Positions 44,736-52,914 of a DNA stretch of 64,000 nucleotides are shown here, in pieces. A model generated the notes under the pieces. That model saw only the letters and a program-made list of their open reading frames with translations, made no database searches and had not been told where the DNA came from. Within the stretch, counting starts at the first letter, position 1. Every line of letters begins with the position of its first letter. Position numbers and translations under genes: made by a program. The DNA is from Cupriavidus yeoncheonensis (lineage in GTDB: Bacteria; Pseudomonadota; Gammaproteobacteria; Burkholderiales; Burkholderiaceae), in contig NZ_CAJPUY010000010.1 of the NCBI RefSeq assembly GCF_905397275.1, forward strand, positions 124,001 to 188,000, read 5' to 3'.

Positions 44736-46034
44736 TCAGGCGGGGCGCAGGGCCGGCTGGCCACGGCGCGAGCGGAAGATGATCAGGGTGGCGATCAGAC
44801 CGCAGGCGGCGGCGAACATCAGCCACAGGCCCGGGGCGGCCTTGTTGCCGGTGGCGTGGATCAGGTAGGTCGACACGGCCGGCGTGAAGCCGCCGAACAG
44901 CGCCGTGGCCAGGCTGTATGCAAGCGAGAAGCCCGCGGTGCGCACGGCCGGCGGCATGACTTCGGTCAGCGTGACCACCATCGCGCCGTTATAGCTGCCG
45001 TACAGGAAGGACAGCCAGAGTTCCACCATCAGCAGGCGCGAGAACGAAGGCTCGGCCACCAGCCACGTCACGGCAGGATAGGCGGTCAGCAGCGTGGCGA
45101 CGGTGAAGAACAGCAGCAGCGGCTTGCGGCCGATGCGGTCGGACAGCGCACCCATCAGCGGCAGCCAGATGAAGTTCGACAGGCCCACGCACATCGTGAC
45201 GATGAGGTTGTCGACGTCATCGAGCTTGAGCACCGTCTTGCCGAACGTGGGCGTGTAGGCGGTGATCATGTAGAACGACACCGTGGTCATCACGACCATC
45301 ATGCAGCCGGCCACAATGATGCGCCAGTTCTCGGCCATGGAGCGGTAGATCTCGCGCACGGTCGGGCGATGCTTGCGGGCCTTGAATTCCTCGGTCTCTT
45401 CGAGCGAGCGGCGGATCAGGAACAAGAACGGCACGATCAGGCAGCCGATCACGAACGGCACGCGCCAGCCCCAGTCATCCATTTGCTGCGGTGCGAGCGT
45501 GGCGTGCAGGATCACGCCGAGCAGGCCGGCGAAGATCACCGCCACCTGCTGGCTGGCCGATTGCCAGGCCACGTAGAAGCCCTTGCGGCCCGGCTTGGCG
45601 ATCTCCGCCAGGTAGACCGAGACGCCGCCCAGTTCCACGCCAGCCGAAAAGCCCTGCAGCAGGCGCCCCGCCAGCACGAGCAGCGGCGCGGCAATGCCGA
45701 TCGAGGCGTAGCCCGGCACGCAGGCGATCAGCAGCGTGCCGGCCGCCATCAGCGCCAGCGTGACGATCAGGCCCTTGCGGCGGCCATGGTGGTCGATGTA
45801 GGCGCCGAGCACGATGGCGCCCAGCGGGCGCATCAGGAAGCCGGCGCCGAAGGTCGCCAGCGACAGCATCAGCGAGGCGAACTCGTCGCCGCTCGGAAAG
45901 AAGGTCCTGGCAATGGCGGCGGCGTAGAAGCCGTACACCATGAAGTCGTACATTTCCAGGAAGTTGCCGCTGACCACGCGGAACACGGTCTTGAATCCGT
46001 GCTGCTGGCCGGAGGTTTGGGTGGTCTCTGACAT
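44736..46034 (-). CDS. MFS transporter, metabolite:H+ symporter (MHS, citrate/KgtP-like) family
   Basis: A 432-residue inner-membrane carrier with twelve predicted hydrophobic segments. The MHS hallmark ([20 protein letters not shown], about residues 66-85) and a second copy-like [10 protein letters not shown] in the middle loop are present. Family members carry citrate, alpha-ketoglutarate, tricarballylate or similar organic acids with protons. GAGAGAGAC precedes the ATG at 46034. The gene stands alone. Six phased 11-bp repeats lie 150-210 bases upstream (46186-46245) and probably control it. The substrate is not certain; a citrate-type acid is most likely. Confidence 0.85.
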   Translation of the reverse strand: MSETTQTSGQQHGFKTVFRVVSGNFLEMYDFMVYGFYAAAIARTFFPSGDEFASLMLSLATFGAGFLMRPLGAIVLGAYIDHHGRRKGLIVTLALMAAGTLLIACVPGYASIGIAAPLLVLAGRLLQGFSAGVELGGVSVYLAEIAKPGRKGFYVAWQSASQQVAVIFAGLLGVILHATLAPQQMDDWGWRVPFVIGCLIVPFLFLIRRSLEETEEFKARKHRPTVREIYRSMAENWRIIVAGCMMVVMTTVSFYMITAYTPTFGKTVLKLDDVDNLIVTMCVGLSNFIWLPLMGALSDRIGRKPLLLFFTVATLLTAYPAVTWLVAEPSFSRLLMVELWLSFLYGSYNGAMVVTLTEVMPPAVRTAGFSLAYSLATALFGGFTPAVSTYLIHATGNKAAPGLWLMFAAACGLIATLIIFRSRRGQPALRPA

Positions 46035-46185
46035 GGCTGTCTCTCTCGGACGCCGCCGGTGGGTTCCGGCGCATGATTGTTCGGTGAGCCAGCCAGGGCG
46101 TGGGGAGGAGGCAGCAGGCGTCGCCATGGCTGGGAAGATGCGTTTGCATCGGCCCTGCTGACGGGCGCCAGTGTGCGCCGCGCCG

Positions 46186-46245
46186 CTGTCATTGCCCTGT
46201 CAAATACCTTTCAGATCCCTATCAGCAGCTGTCGAAAACCTGTCA
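46186..46245 (-). promoter_or_regulatory. Array of six phased 11-bp repeats upstream of the MHS transporter
   Basis: On the plus strand the hexamer CTGTCA or a close variant starts at 46186, 46197, 46208 (CTTTCA), 46219 (CTATCA), 46229 (CTGTCG) and 46240. The spacing is 11, 11, 11, 10 and 11 bases. Read on the minus strand it is TGACAG/TGATAG/TGAAAG every helical turn, a pattern expected for several regulator subunits lined up on one face of the DNA. Confidence 0.65.
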
Positions 46246-46291
46246 GCGGACAGGCGGGGTTCGTTGTGGGTGAGCGCTGAATGCCGGGTTC

Positions 46292-47641
46292 TCAGGCGCG
46301 GCGGAAGCAGGCGCTGACGACCAGGCCGGTATGCGGTGCGGAGCGGTTGGACAGCACCAGCCGTCCGCCGTTGCGCTGCAGGATGCGGTTGACGATCGAC
46401 ATGCCAAGACCGGCTCCCTTGGCTTCGCTGCGCGCGCTGTCCAGGCGGTAGAACGGACGCGTCAGCAGCGACAGCTGCGCGTCGGGCACGCCCTTGCCCT
46501 TGTCCGCCACGGTGAGCACGGCGTCCTTGTCGTCGAGCTTCGTGATGATCTCGACTTCGGCAATGCCGGTTTCATCGTCCTTGGCATAGCGGCGCGCGTT
46601 CTCGACCAGGTTGTCGAGAATGCGCTGGACCTCCATGCGATTGGCCACGGCCATGACCGGTTCGGTGGCGCGCACCGCCACGCGCACATCGTCGTGCGCG
46701 GCATAGACGCCCACGGCATCGTTGACCAGTGCCGACAGGTCCACCGGTTCGACCATCTCCAGTGGCGGCCGCGCGTAGTTCAGGAACTGGCCGATGATGG
46801 CGTCCATCTGCTCGATGTCGGTGATCATCGCATCGCGCGTGGCGTTGTCCGCCGGCGACATTTCGGTTTCCAGGCGCAGGCGCGTGAGCGGCGTGCGCAG
46901 GTCGTGCGAGATGCCGGCCAGCATCACCGCGCGGTCGTCGTCGAGCTGGCGCAGGTCGCGCACCATCTGGTTGAAACTATGGTTGGCCACCGCGACTTCG
47001 CTGGCGCCATGCTCGGGCAGCGAGGGCGGGTCGCCGCCCGCGCCGATATCGCGCGCGGCATTGGCCAGGCGCTTGAGCGGGTAGTTGACGCGCGCGGTGA
47101 TGAACGCGGCGCCGATGATCGACAGCAGCAGCGCGGCAATACTCCACCACAGCCACTGGATGCCGGACACCCGCTCGAAGCGTTCCGGGCTGATCGCCAC
47201 CCAGTAGTCGTCGCCCTCGATCTCGAAGCTGACCCACACGCCGGGGATGTCGTTGACGGTGGTGGCCAGCACCGTATCCTCGCCCAGCCGGCTGCGGATC
47301 TCCTGTTGCACCAGCTGGGTCAGGAACGGGTTGGCGGTGGGCGCGGCGAAATCGTCGTCCTTTTCGCGCGGATAGACCTTGATGCCTTCGTTCTGCACCA
47401 GGTCGAGCAGCAGGAATCGGCGCCGCGCCGGGTCGGAATAGAGCAGGGCCGCGCGCGTGAGCTTGACCACGCTGACCACCTGCATGGCAATCTGCTGCGC
47501 GCGCGGGGCGCGCTCGAACAGCCGGTAGCTCTGGAACCAGATGCCCAGCGAAATGGCCAGCAGGAGCGCGATCAGCATGAAGGTCCGCCAGAACAGCGAA
47601 CCAAAGAAACGCGTGGCCGTACGGCCAATGACGGTCGGCAC
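46292..47641 (-). CDS. EnvZ/RisS-type sensor histidine kinase
   Basis: A 449-residue membrane sensor kinase. Membrane segments at about residues 18-38 and 163-182 enclose a periplasmic domain of roughly 125 residues. A HAMP linker (183-235) leads to His246 in AGISHDLRTPL and to an HATPase domain (DNLVENARRYA, DKGKGV and GAGLGM). It should sense an envelope signal, probably osmolarity or acid as for EnvZ/RisS. It follows the OmpR-type regulator by 22 bases on the same strand, in one operon. Confidence 0.9.
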   Translation of the reverse strand: MPTVIGRTATRFFGSLFWRTFMLIALLLAISLGIWFQSYRLFERAPRAQQIAMQVVSVVKLTRAALLYSDPARRRFLLLDLVQNEGIKVYPREKDDDFAAPTANPFLTQLVQQEIRSRLGEDTVLATTVNDIPGVWVSFEIEGDDYWVAISPERFERVSGIQWLWWSIAALLLSIIGAAFITARVNYPLKRLANAARDIGAGGDPPSLPEHGASEVAVANHSFNQMVRDLRQLDDDRAVMLAGISHDLRTPLTRLRLETEMSPADNATRDAMITDIEQMDAIIGQFLNYARPPLEMVEPVDLSALVNDAVGVYAAHDDVRVAVRATEPVMAVANRMEVQRILDNLVENARRYAKDDETGIAEVEIITKLDDKDAVLTVADKGKGVPDAQLSLLTRPFYRLDSARSEAKGAGLGMSIVNRILQRNGGRLVLSNRSAPHTGLVVSACFRRA

Positions 47642-47663
47642 GATGGATGAGCGGCCGACTTTT

Positions 47664-48386
47664 TTACTTCACGCCATCGGGAATGAACACATAGCCCAGG
47701 CCCCAGACCGTCTGGATGAAGCGCGGGTTGCTCGGATCGGGCTCGATCAGCTTGCGCAGGCGCGAGATCTGCACGTCCAGGCTGCGGTCGAACACTTCGT
47801 ATTCGCGGCCGCGGGCCATTTCCATGAGTTTCTCGCGCGACAGCGGCTGGCGCGGGTGGCGGGCAAAAACCTTGAGCACGGAGAATTCGCCCGTGGTCAG
47901 GGTGATTTCCTCGTCGTTCTTGGTCAGCGTGCGGGTGGCCAGGTTCAGCACGAAATCGCCGAAGGCAAAGGTCTCGGGCGTTTCCGACGGCGCACCCGGC
48001 ACTTCCGCAGGCCCCTTGCGGCGCAGCACGGCATGGATGCGGGCAATCAGCTCGCGCGGGTTGAACGGCTTCGGCAGGTAGTCGTCGGCGCCCATTTCCA
48101 GGCCGACGATGCGGTCGACGTCCTCGCCCTTGGCGGTCAGCATGATGATCGGCGTCTGGTCGTTGGCGCCACGCAGGCGGCGGCAGATGGACAGGCCATC
48201 TTCGCCAGGCATCATCAGGTCGAGCACCAGCAGGTCAAAGCGCTCGCGCAGCCAGAGCTTGTTCATGGCGGTAGCATTCTCCGCCACCAGTACCGTAAAA
48301 CCCTGTTCGCCCAGATAGCGGCGCAGCAGATCGCGCAGGCGCGGGTCGTCGTCCACGACGAGAATCTTGTGGCTGGTATTTTCCAT
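47664..48386 (-). CDS. ompR: OmpR-family response regulator (OmpR/RisA)
   Basis: A 240-residue response regulator of normal OmpR length. The receiver has Asp12-Asp13-Asp14 and the phosphoacceptor Asp56 in LLVLDLMMPG; the C-terminal winged helix ends in FIQTVWGLGYVFIPDG, an OmpR signature. The motif DRSLDVQISRLRKLIE is close to enterobacterial OmpR. It is the first gene of the pair with the sensor kinase. In Bordetella the equivalent RisA-RisS controls envelope and virulence genes. Confidence 0.92.
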   Translation of the reverse strand: MENTSHKILVVDDDPRLRDLLRRYLGEQGFTVLVAENATAMNKLWLRERFDLLVLDLMMPGEDGLSICRRLRGANDQTPIIMLTAKGEDVDRIVGLEMGADDYLPKPFNPRELIARIHAVLRRKGPAEVPGAPSETPETFAFGDFVLNLATRTLTKNDEEITLTTGEFSVLKVFARHPRQPLSREKLMEMARGREYEVFDRSLDVQISRLRKLIEPDPSNPRFIQTVWGLGYVFIPDGVK

Positions 48387-48663
48387 GGCGGTATCTTAGC
48401 GACTATCGCTTTCGCTCAAAATGGCTTAACAAAACGTTACATACTTTACCCTGTGGTATGGCAGCGTGCACGAACCATGCCTTTACACTGCCGCATACCG
48501 TCTTTCGCGTACCGTCATTATCCGGTTGGCGTGGGTTTTGCCACCGAATTATCTGCGGCCATCCGCATATTGCATTGCGGCGACCGCGCGGACGGGTACC
48601 CGATTTTCCGGCTTCAGTCAGTCCAGGCGGCTGCAAATTCCGAAGCCAAAAACGCCATTATCG

Positions 48664-49017
48664 ATGAAAGTGAACCGTAACCGGCATGGGCTGACCTTGC
48701 ACGGCGCCTTCGGCGCCTGTCTGGTGCTCGCCGGTATGGCGCTGTGGCTGTGCGCGGCGCCGCAGCCGGCCCGCGCGCAGTCGGCCGGCATGGCCAACCT
48801 GCTGCACGGGCATGAGCGCCCATCCACCCACGCCAGCGATGCCGGCGCCAGCCAGCACGAGGCGCGCACCCGCGCCGAACGCCACCGCGCCGAGCAGCGC
48901 GAGGCCGAGCGCAGCAACCGCCAGGGACGCTCCGGCTCCAGCCTGTCCCCGGACGAGCGCCGCAAGCTGCGCCAGAACCTCTACGACCTCGGCCGCGAAA
49001 TGTACCGGGGCGGCTGA
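48664..49017 (+). CDS. Small exported protein
   Basis: A 117-residue protein with a signal peptide (about residues 1-36, core GACLVLAGMALWLCAAPQP, cleavage after ARA). The mature part is strongly hydrophilic and rich in Arg, Glu, His and Ser. It ends with LSPDERRKLRQNLYDLGREMYR, a C-terminal motif seen in other short Burkholderiales exported proteins of unknown function. The ATG at 48664 has no good ribosome binding site. It diverges from ompR, with 277 bases between, and converges with the hydrolase gene at 49039. Confidence 0.65.
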   Translation: MKVNRNRHGLTLHGAFGACLVLAGMALWLCAAPQPARAQSAGMANLLHGHERPSTHASDAGASQHEARTRAERHRAEQREAERSNRQGRSGSSLSPDERRKLRQNLYDLGREMYRGG

Positions 49018-49038
49018 CGCCGCCGCACCGTCGCGCGC

Positions 49039-50304
49039 TCAGCCCTGCGGCTGGAAGTGCCGCAGGAAATCCACGAACACCTCCGCGGCAAGCTGTGCAT
49101 CTTCAGCGGTGATGGTTTCCAGCGGGTTGTGGCTGATGCCGCCATTCCCGCACCGCACGAACAGCATGGCAACGTCGGTGATGCGCTGCATCATCATCGC
49201 GTCATGGCCCGCACCCGATGGCAGCTCGAAGGCAGGCAGGCCGCGCTTGCGCAGCACCGCCCCGAACTGGTCCATCAGCCAGCGCGCGCAGGGTGCGTTT
49301 TGCACCGGCCTGACCCGGTCCACGTGGGCGGACAAGCCGCGCCGCGCGGCGATCTGCTGGATGCCGGCCACGATGTCGGCAATGGCGGCTTCGCGAATGC
49401 CATCCTCGCCGGCGCGGATGTCCATCGAGAAGGTACAGGCTGCGGGAATGACATTGCTCGATCCGTCGGGTATCTGCAGTTGGCCCACGGTACCGACCAG
49501 CGTCGGTGCGGCGCTGCATCGCGCTTCGACCAGCAGGATCATCTCGGCGGCGCCGGCGGCGGCGTCCCGGCGCATGCCCATCGGCGTGGTGCCGGCATGA
49601 CTGGCCTGTCCCTCGACCCGCACCTGGAAGCGGCTGCTCCCGGCGATCTGGGTCACGACGCCGAGTGCCAGTCCCTTGTCCAGCAGTACCGGGCCCTGTT
49701 CGATATGGACCTCGACAAAGCCGAGCAGGGCAGCCGGGTCGACGGCGGCGGCCTGCAGCGCCGCGAGTTCGCCGTTGCCGGGTAGGCCGGAGGCCGCGAG
49801 CGCCTCGCGCATCGTCACGCCGTCGGCATCCGTCCTGGCCAGCAGTGCCGGATCGAAGCGCCCGGCGAGCACGCTGCTGGCCAGGAAGCTCGTCTTGAAG
49901 CGCAGGCCCTCCTCTTCGGCGAAGCCGACGACATCGAGATGGTAGGGCAGGCGGATGCCTGCCGCATGGAGCGCGCCGACCACCGCGATCGGGAGCAGGA
50001 TGCCGAGGCGCCCGTCGTAGCGGCCGCCATTGCGCACGGTGTCGAAGTGCGAGCCGGTCATGAGCACGCGCGCGTCGCCACCGGCAGCCGCGTCAGCGGC
50101 ATACCGGCCGATCACGTTGCCGATGGCATCCGTGCGTACCTGCATGCCGGCCGCCTCCATCCACTGTGCCAGCAGGGCCTGGGCGGACCGGTGCGCAGGC
50201 GTGAGGAATGCGCAGGTGAGCCCGCCTTCCATGTCGGAGAACCGGGCGAGCGCTTCGGCGCGATCAAGAATGCTCTGTCCGAGCGGGTGGAGGTTGTTGG
50301 TCAT
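49039..50304 (-). CDS. Zn-dependent hydrolase of the allantoate amidohydrolase/N-carbamoyl-amino-acid hydrolase family
   Basis: A 421-residue M20-family amidohydrolase. The metal-binding motif GSHFDTVRNGGRYDG, then FAEEEGLRF and EVHIEQGP, are diagnostic of the AllC/HyuC group, and ASHAGTTPM belongs to the dimerisation domain. It cleaves N-carbamoyl or ureido bonds, for example in allantoate or N-carbamoyl-L-amino acids; purine or pyrimidine catabolism is likely but the exact substrate is open. ATG at 50304 is used. It lies downstream of hpnD on the same strand, 94 bases away, without an obvious functional link. Confidence 0.85.
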   Translation of the reverse strand: MTNNLHPLGQSILDRAEALARFSDMEGGLTCAFLTPAHRSAQALLAQWMEAAGMQVRTDAIGNVIGRYAADAAAGGDARVLMTGSHFDTVRNGGRYDGRLGILLPIAVVGALHAAGIRLPYHLDVVGFAEEEGLRFKTSFLASSVLAGRFDPALLARTDADGVTMREALAASGLPGNGELAALQAAAVDPAALLGFVEVHIEQGPVLLDKGLALGVVTQIAGSSRFQVRVEGQASHAGTTPMGMRRDAAAGAAEMILLVEARCSAAPTLVGTVGQLQIPDGSSNVIPAACTFSMDIRAGEDGIREAAIADIVAGIQQIAARRGLSAHVDRVRPVQNAPCARWLMDQFGAVLRKRGLPAFELPSGAGHDAMMMQRITDVAMLFVRCGNGGISHNPLETITAEDAQLAAEVFVDFLRHFQPQG

Positions 50305-50398
50305 GGCTGCGGTGCCGTACGGCGCGATGATGCTGGGGCAAATCCTGGCGATGGCCCGGGGTGTGGCCGGCCGCGTGGTCGGATTTCGGTGGCTTGAT

Positions 50399-51235
50399 TC
50401 AACTGTTGCGCAGCCATGTTTTCCAGGCGATCCACAGCTTGCGCAGCGGGGTCAGCGCAATGCGCTGGTTCAGCACCTGGAAGTCGCTGCGTTCGATTTC
50501 GTCGAGCAGGGCGTGGTAGATGGCCCCCATCAGCAGGCCGGCGCGCTGGGCGCGGCGGTCCTGGCGCGGCAGGAGTTCGAGCGCTTCGCGGTACAGCGCG
50601 CGGGCGCGTCCGGCGTGGTACTGCATCAGCGCGACAAAGCGCTCGGAATGCTTGCCCTGCAAGATCTCGGAGGCGGGTACCTGGAATCGCTGCAGCGTGT
50701 CCACCGGCAGGTAGATGCGGCCACGGCGGGCGTCCTCGCCCACGTCGCGCAGGATATTGACGAGTTGCAGCGACAGTCCCAGCTTTTCGGCAAACACCAG
50801 CGTACGCGCATCGGAGTATCCGAACAGCCGCGCGCTGAGCGTGCCGACTACGCCGGCCACGCAGTGGCAATAGCGGTTCAGGCCGGTTTCGTCGAGGTAG
50901 CGGGTCTGGGTCAGGTCCATTTCCATGCCGTCCAGCACCTCGGCCATCTCCGCGTGCGGCAGGCCGGCGGACTTGACGTGAGGCTGCAGGGCCTGCGTCA
51001 CGGGGTGGGTCGGCTCTCCCCCGAACAGGCGGCGCAGTTCACCGCGCCACCAGTCGAGTTGCTGGTGGGCCAGTCCGGGGTCGTGGGTGTCGTCGACCAC
51101 ATCGTCGACTTCGCGGCACCAGGCATAGAGCGCCGTAATGGCGCGACGGCGCTCCGCAGGCAGGAACAGGAAGCTGTAATAGAAGCTGGAGCCGCTCTGG
51201 GCGACTTTCTCTTGGCAATACTGATCGGGCGTCAC
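50399..51235 (-). CDS. hpnD: Presqualene diphosphate synthase HpnD
   Basis: A 278-residue prenyl synthase of the squalene/phytoene synthase family. The first Asp-rich motif is in REVDDVVDD and the second in NILRDVGEDARRG, where Mg2+ and diphosphate bind. SGSSFYYSFLFLP near the N-terminus is typical of HpnD. It joins two farnesyl diphosphates to presqualene diphosphate for squalene and hopanoids. The GTG at 51235 gives the family start MTPDQYCQ; a TTG at 51298 would add 21 Pro-rich residues. The usual partners hpnC and hpnE are not adjacent here. Confidence 0.88.
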   Translation of the reverse strand: MTPDQYCQEKVAQSGSSFYYSFLFLPAERRRAITALYAWCREVDDVVDDTHDPGLAHQQLDWWRGELRRLFGGEPTHPVTQALQPHVKSAGLPHAEMAEVLDGMEMDLTQTRYLDETGLNRYCHCVAGVVGTLSARLFGYSDARTLVFAEKLGLSLQLVNILRDVGEDARRGRIYLPVDTLQRFQVPASEILQGKHSERFVALMQYHAGRARALYREALELLPRQDRRAQRAGLLMGAIYHALLDEIERSDFQVLNQRIALTPLRKLWIAWKTWLRNS

Positions 51236-51696
51236 GCCGGTCTCGGTCTGATGAGGTAGGGTGGGTGCGGGCGGGGTCGGGGGCTGGGCTGATGCCAACG
51301 CCGTCCAACGCCGCGGCCGGTCGGCGTCCCCGACGCTTGCGGCACGGCACGTTGAAGCAGGCAGCTCCGCCGCCTCTGCGCCTTGGTGGCACGGTAGGCG
51401 TCAAGCGGCGCGCCGGATTGTAGCATTGCGCTACCGCCGACCCGGCGCCTCGCCGGTCGGGCGGACGGCCTCCAGGCGTTGCATTTCAGGCAATTCATCC
51501 GTCTGGAGGAAAGCTTCGGTGGCCATTGCGGCCGTTTCGTCGCTGGCCGTTTGACGCACCTGAGGGGGCTCGCTATATTGCTGACCGGCCAGTTATTAAT
51601 CGCCTGCGGCCGCCCTTGCCATGCAGTTTGTGTGCTGTGGGCCACTTATGCCGGCCGTGCCAGCCTTTCCCACGTTGTTCGATTCGCTGCTTATCC
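51236..51696. other. hpnD-RND pump intergenic region
   Basis: These 461 bases hold no convincing gene. They contain the RND promoter (51551-51579), about 110 bases of its leader, and small palindromes such as GTAGC-N5-GCTAC near 51420. Minus-strand readings here are low-complexity Arg/Pro sequence. Confidence 0.6.
51551..51579 (+). promoter_or_regulatory. Sigma70 promoter of the RND efflux operon
   Basis: TTGACG at 51551-51556 and TATATT at 51574-51579 are separated by exactly 17 bases, a near-consensus promoter. Transcription should start near 51586, giving a leader of about 110 bases. Confidence 0.75.
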
Positions 51697-52905
51697 ATGC
51701 CAGTGCATTGCCAAGTGCCGGAAGTTGCGGCCGTTCGTCCCGAGACTGCTCCTTACTTCCCGCCGCGGCCCCGGCTGGCCCGGGTGGGCGCCGCCATCCT
51801 CGCCTGCGTGGCCCTCACGCTGGCAGCCTGCGGCAAGAAGAGCGAACCTGTGCCGGAGGTTCGGCCGGTGCGCTTGCAGCAACTGAGCCAGCACACAGGC
51901 AAGACCATCTTTGAGTTCTCGGGCGACATCAGGCCTCGCGTGGAGTCGCGGCTGGGCTTCCGCGTGGGCGGCAAGATCGCGGCGCGGCTGGTTGACGTCG
52001 GTGCCGTGGTGCGCAAGGGCCAGCCGCTGGCCCGCCTGGACCCGACCGACCTGTCGCTGGCGGAAGCGGGCTCGCGCGCCCAGTACGAGGCGGCCCGCAC
52101 CGACCGAGACCTGGCCGCTTCCGACCTCAAGCGCTACAACGAACTCTTCGCCAAGGGCTTTATCAGCGCGGCCGAGCAGCATCGGCGCCAGGCCACCTTC
52201 GATGCCGCCGAATCCCGCCTCAGGCAGGCCTCGGCGGGGTTGCGCAGCCAGGCCAACCAGACCGCCTATGCGGTACTGCTGGCCGATGCCGACGGCGTGG
52301 TGACCGCCGTGGACGCGGAGGTCGGGCAGGTCATCACCCCCGGCCAGCCGGTGATCCGCGTGGCACAGACGGCGGAAAAGGAAGTGGCCATCGGGCTCCC
52401 GGAAGACCAGGTCGACCTGTTGCGAGGCACGACGGAGGTGACGGTGCGAACATGGGCCGACCCGGGCCGCGCGCTGCCCGCACGCGTGCGCGAGATCGCC
52501 GCCGCCGCGGATCCCGTGACCCGCACCTATGCCACGCGCGTTTCGGTGCCCAACCCGCCGGCAGACCTCAAGCTTGGCATGACCGCCGTCGTCACCTTCG
52601 TGCGCACCGGCGCAGCGGCCGCGGTACGCGTGCCGCTGACCGCACTGCTGCAGGAGCAGGGCCGCGACCAGGTCTGGGTCTATGACCAGGCCGCCGGCAC
52701 GGTCCGGCCAGTCCAGGTGACGCTGGGCGATCCGGTGGGCAACGAAATCGAAGTGCGCCAGGGTCTTGCGCCGGGGCAGACCATTGTCACGGCCGGCGTG
52801 CACCTGCTCAAGCCGGGGCAGAAGGTCAGGCCGATGCAGACTGTGGCGCCGGCCTCTGCACCGGCCTCGGCACCTGCGGCCGCTCGCGCGCCCCGGCAGG
52901 GTTGA
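51697..52905 (+). CDS. RND efflux periplasmic adaptor lipoprotein (MFP)
   Basis: A 402-residue membrane fusion protein. Residues 25-45 form a lipoprotein signal with lipobox LAAC (Cys45). Then come the biotinyl-lipoyl half-motif GFRVGGKIAARLVDVGAVVRKG, a helical hairpin (about 110-180), the matching half-motif VDAEVGQVITPGQP, and beta-barrel domains. A Pro/Ala-rich tail ends it. It bridges the RND pump and an outer-membrane channel. The first 25 residues before the signal are unusual, and the true start may be later than the ATG at 51697. It precedes the pump gene by 9 bases. Confidence 0.88.
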   Translation: MPVHCQVPEVAAVRPETAPYFPPRPRLARVGAAILACVALTLAACGKKSEPVPEVRPVRLQQLSQHTGKTIFEFSGDIRPRVESRLGFRVGGKIAARLVDVGAVVRKGQPLARLDPTDLSLAEAGSRAQYEAARTDRDLAASDLKRYNELFAKGFISAAEQHRRQATFDAAESRLRQASAGLRSQANQTAYAVLLADADGVVTAVDAEVGQVITPGQPVIRVAQTAEKEVAIGLPEDQVDLLRGTTEVTVRTWADPGRALPARVREIAAAADPVTRTYATRVSVPNPPADLKLGMTAVVTFVRTGAAAAVRVPLTALLQEQGRDQVWVYDQAAGTVRPVQVTLGDPVGNEIEVRQGLAPGQTIVTAGVHLLKPGQKVRPMQTVAPASAPASAPAAARAPRQG

Positions 52906-52914
52906 GGGCGCGGC

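Noticed and set aside
51232..51645. A 137-codon minus-strand frame upstream of hpnD
   Set aside because: The sequence is Arg/Pro-rich low complexity and overlaps the RND promoter region.
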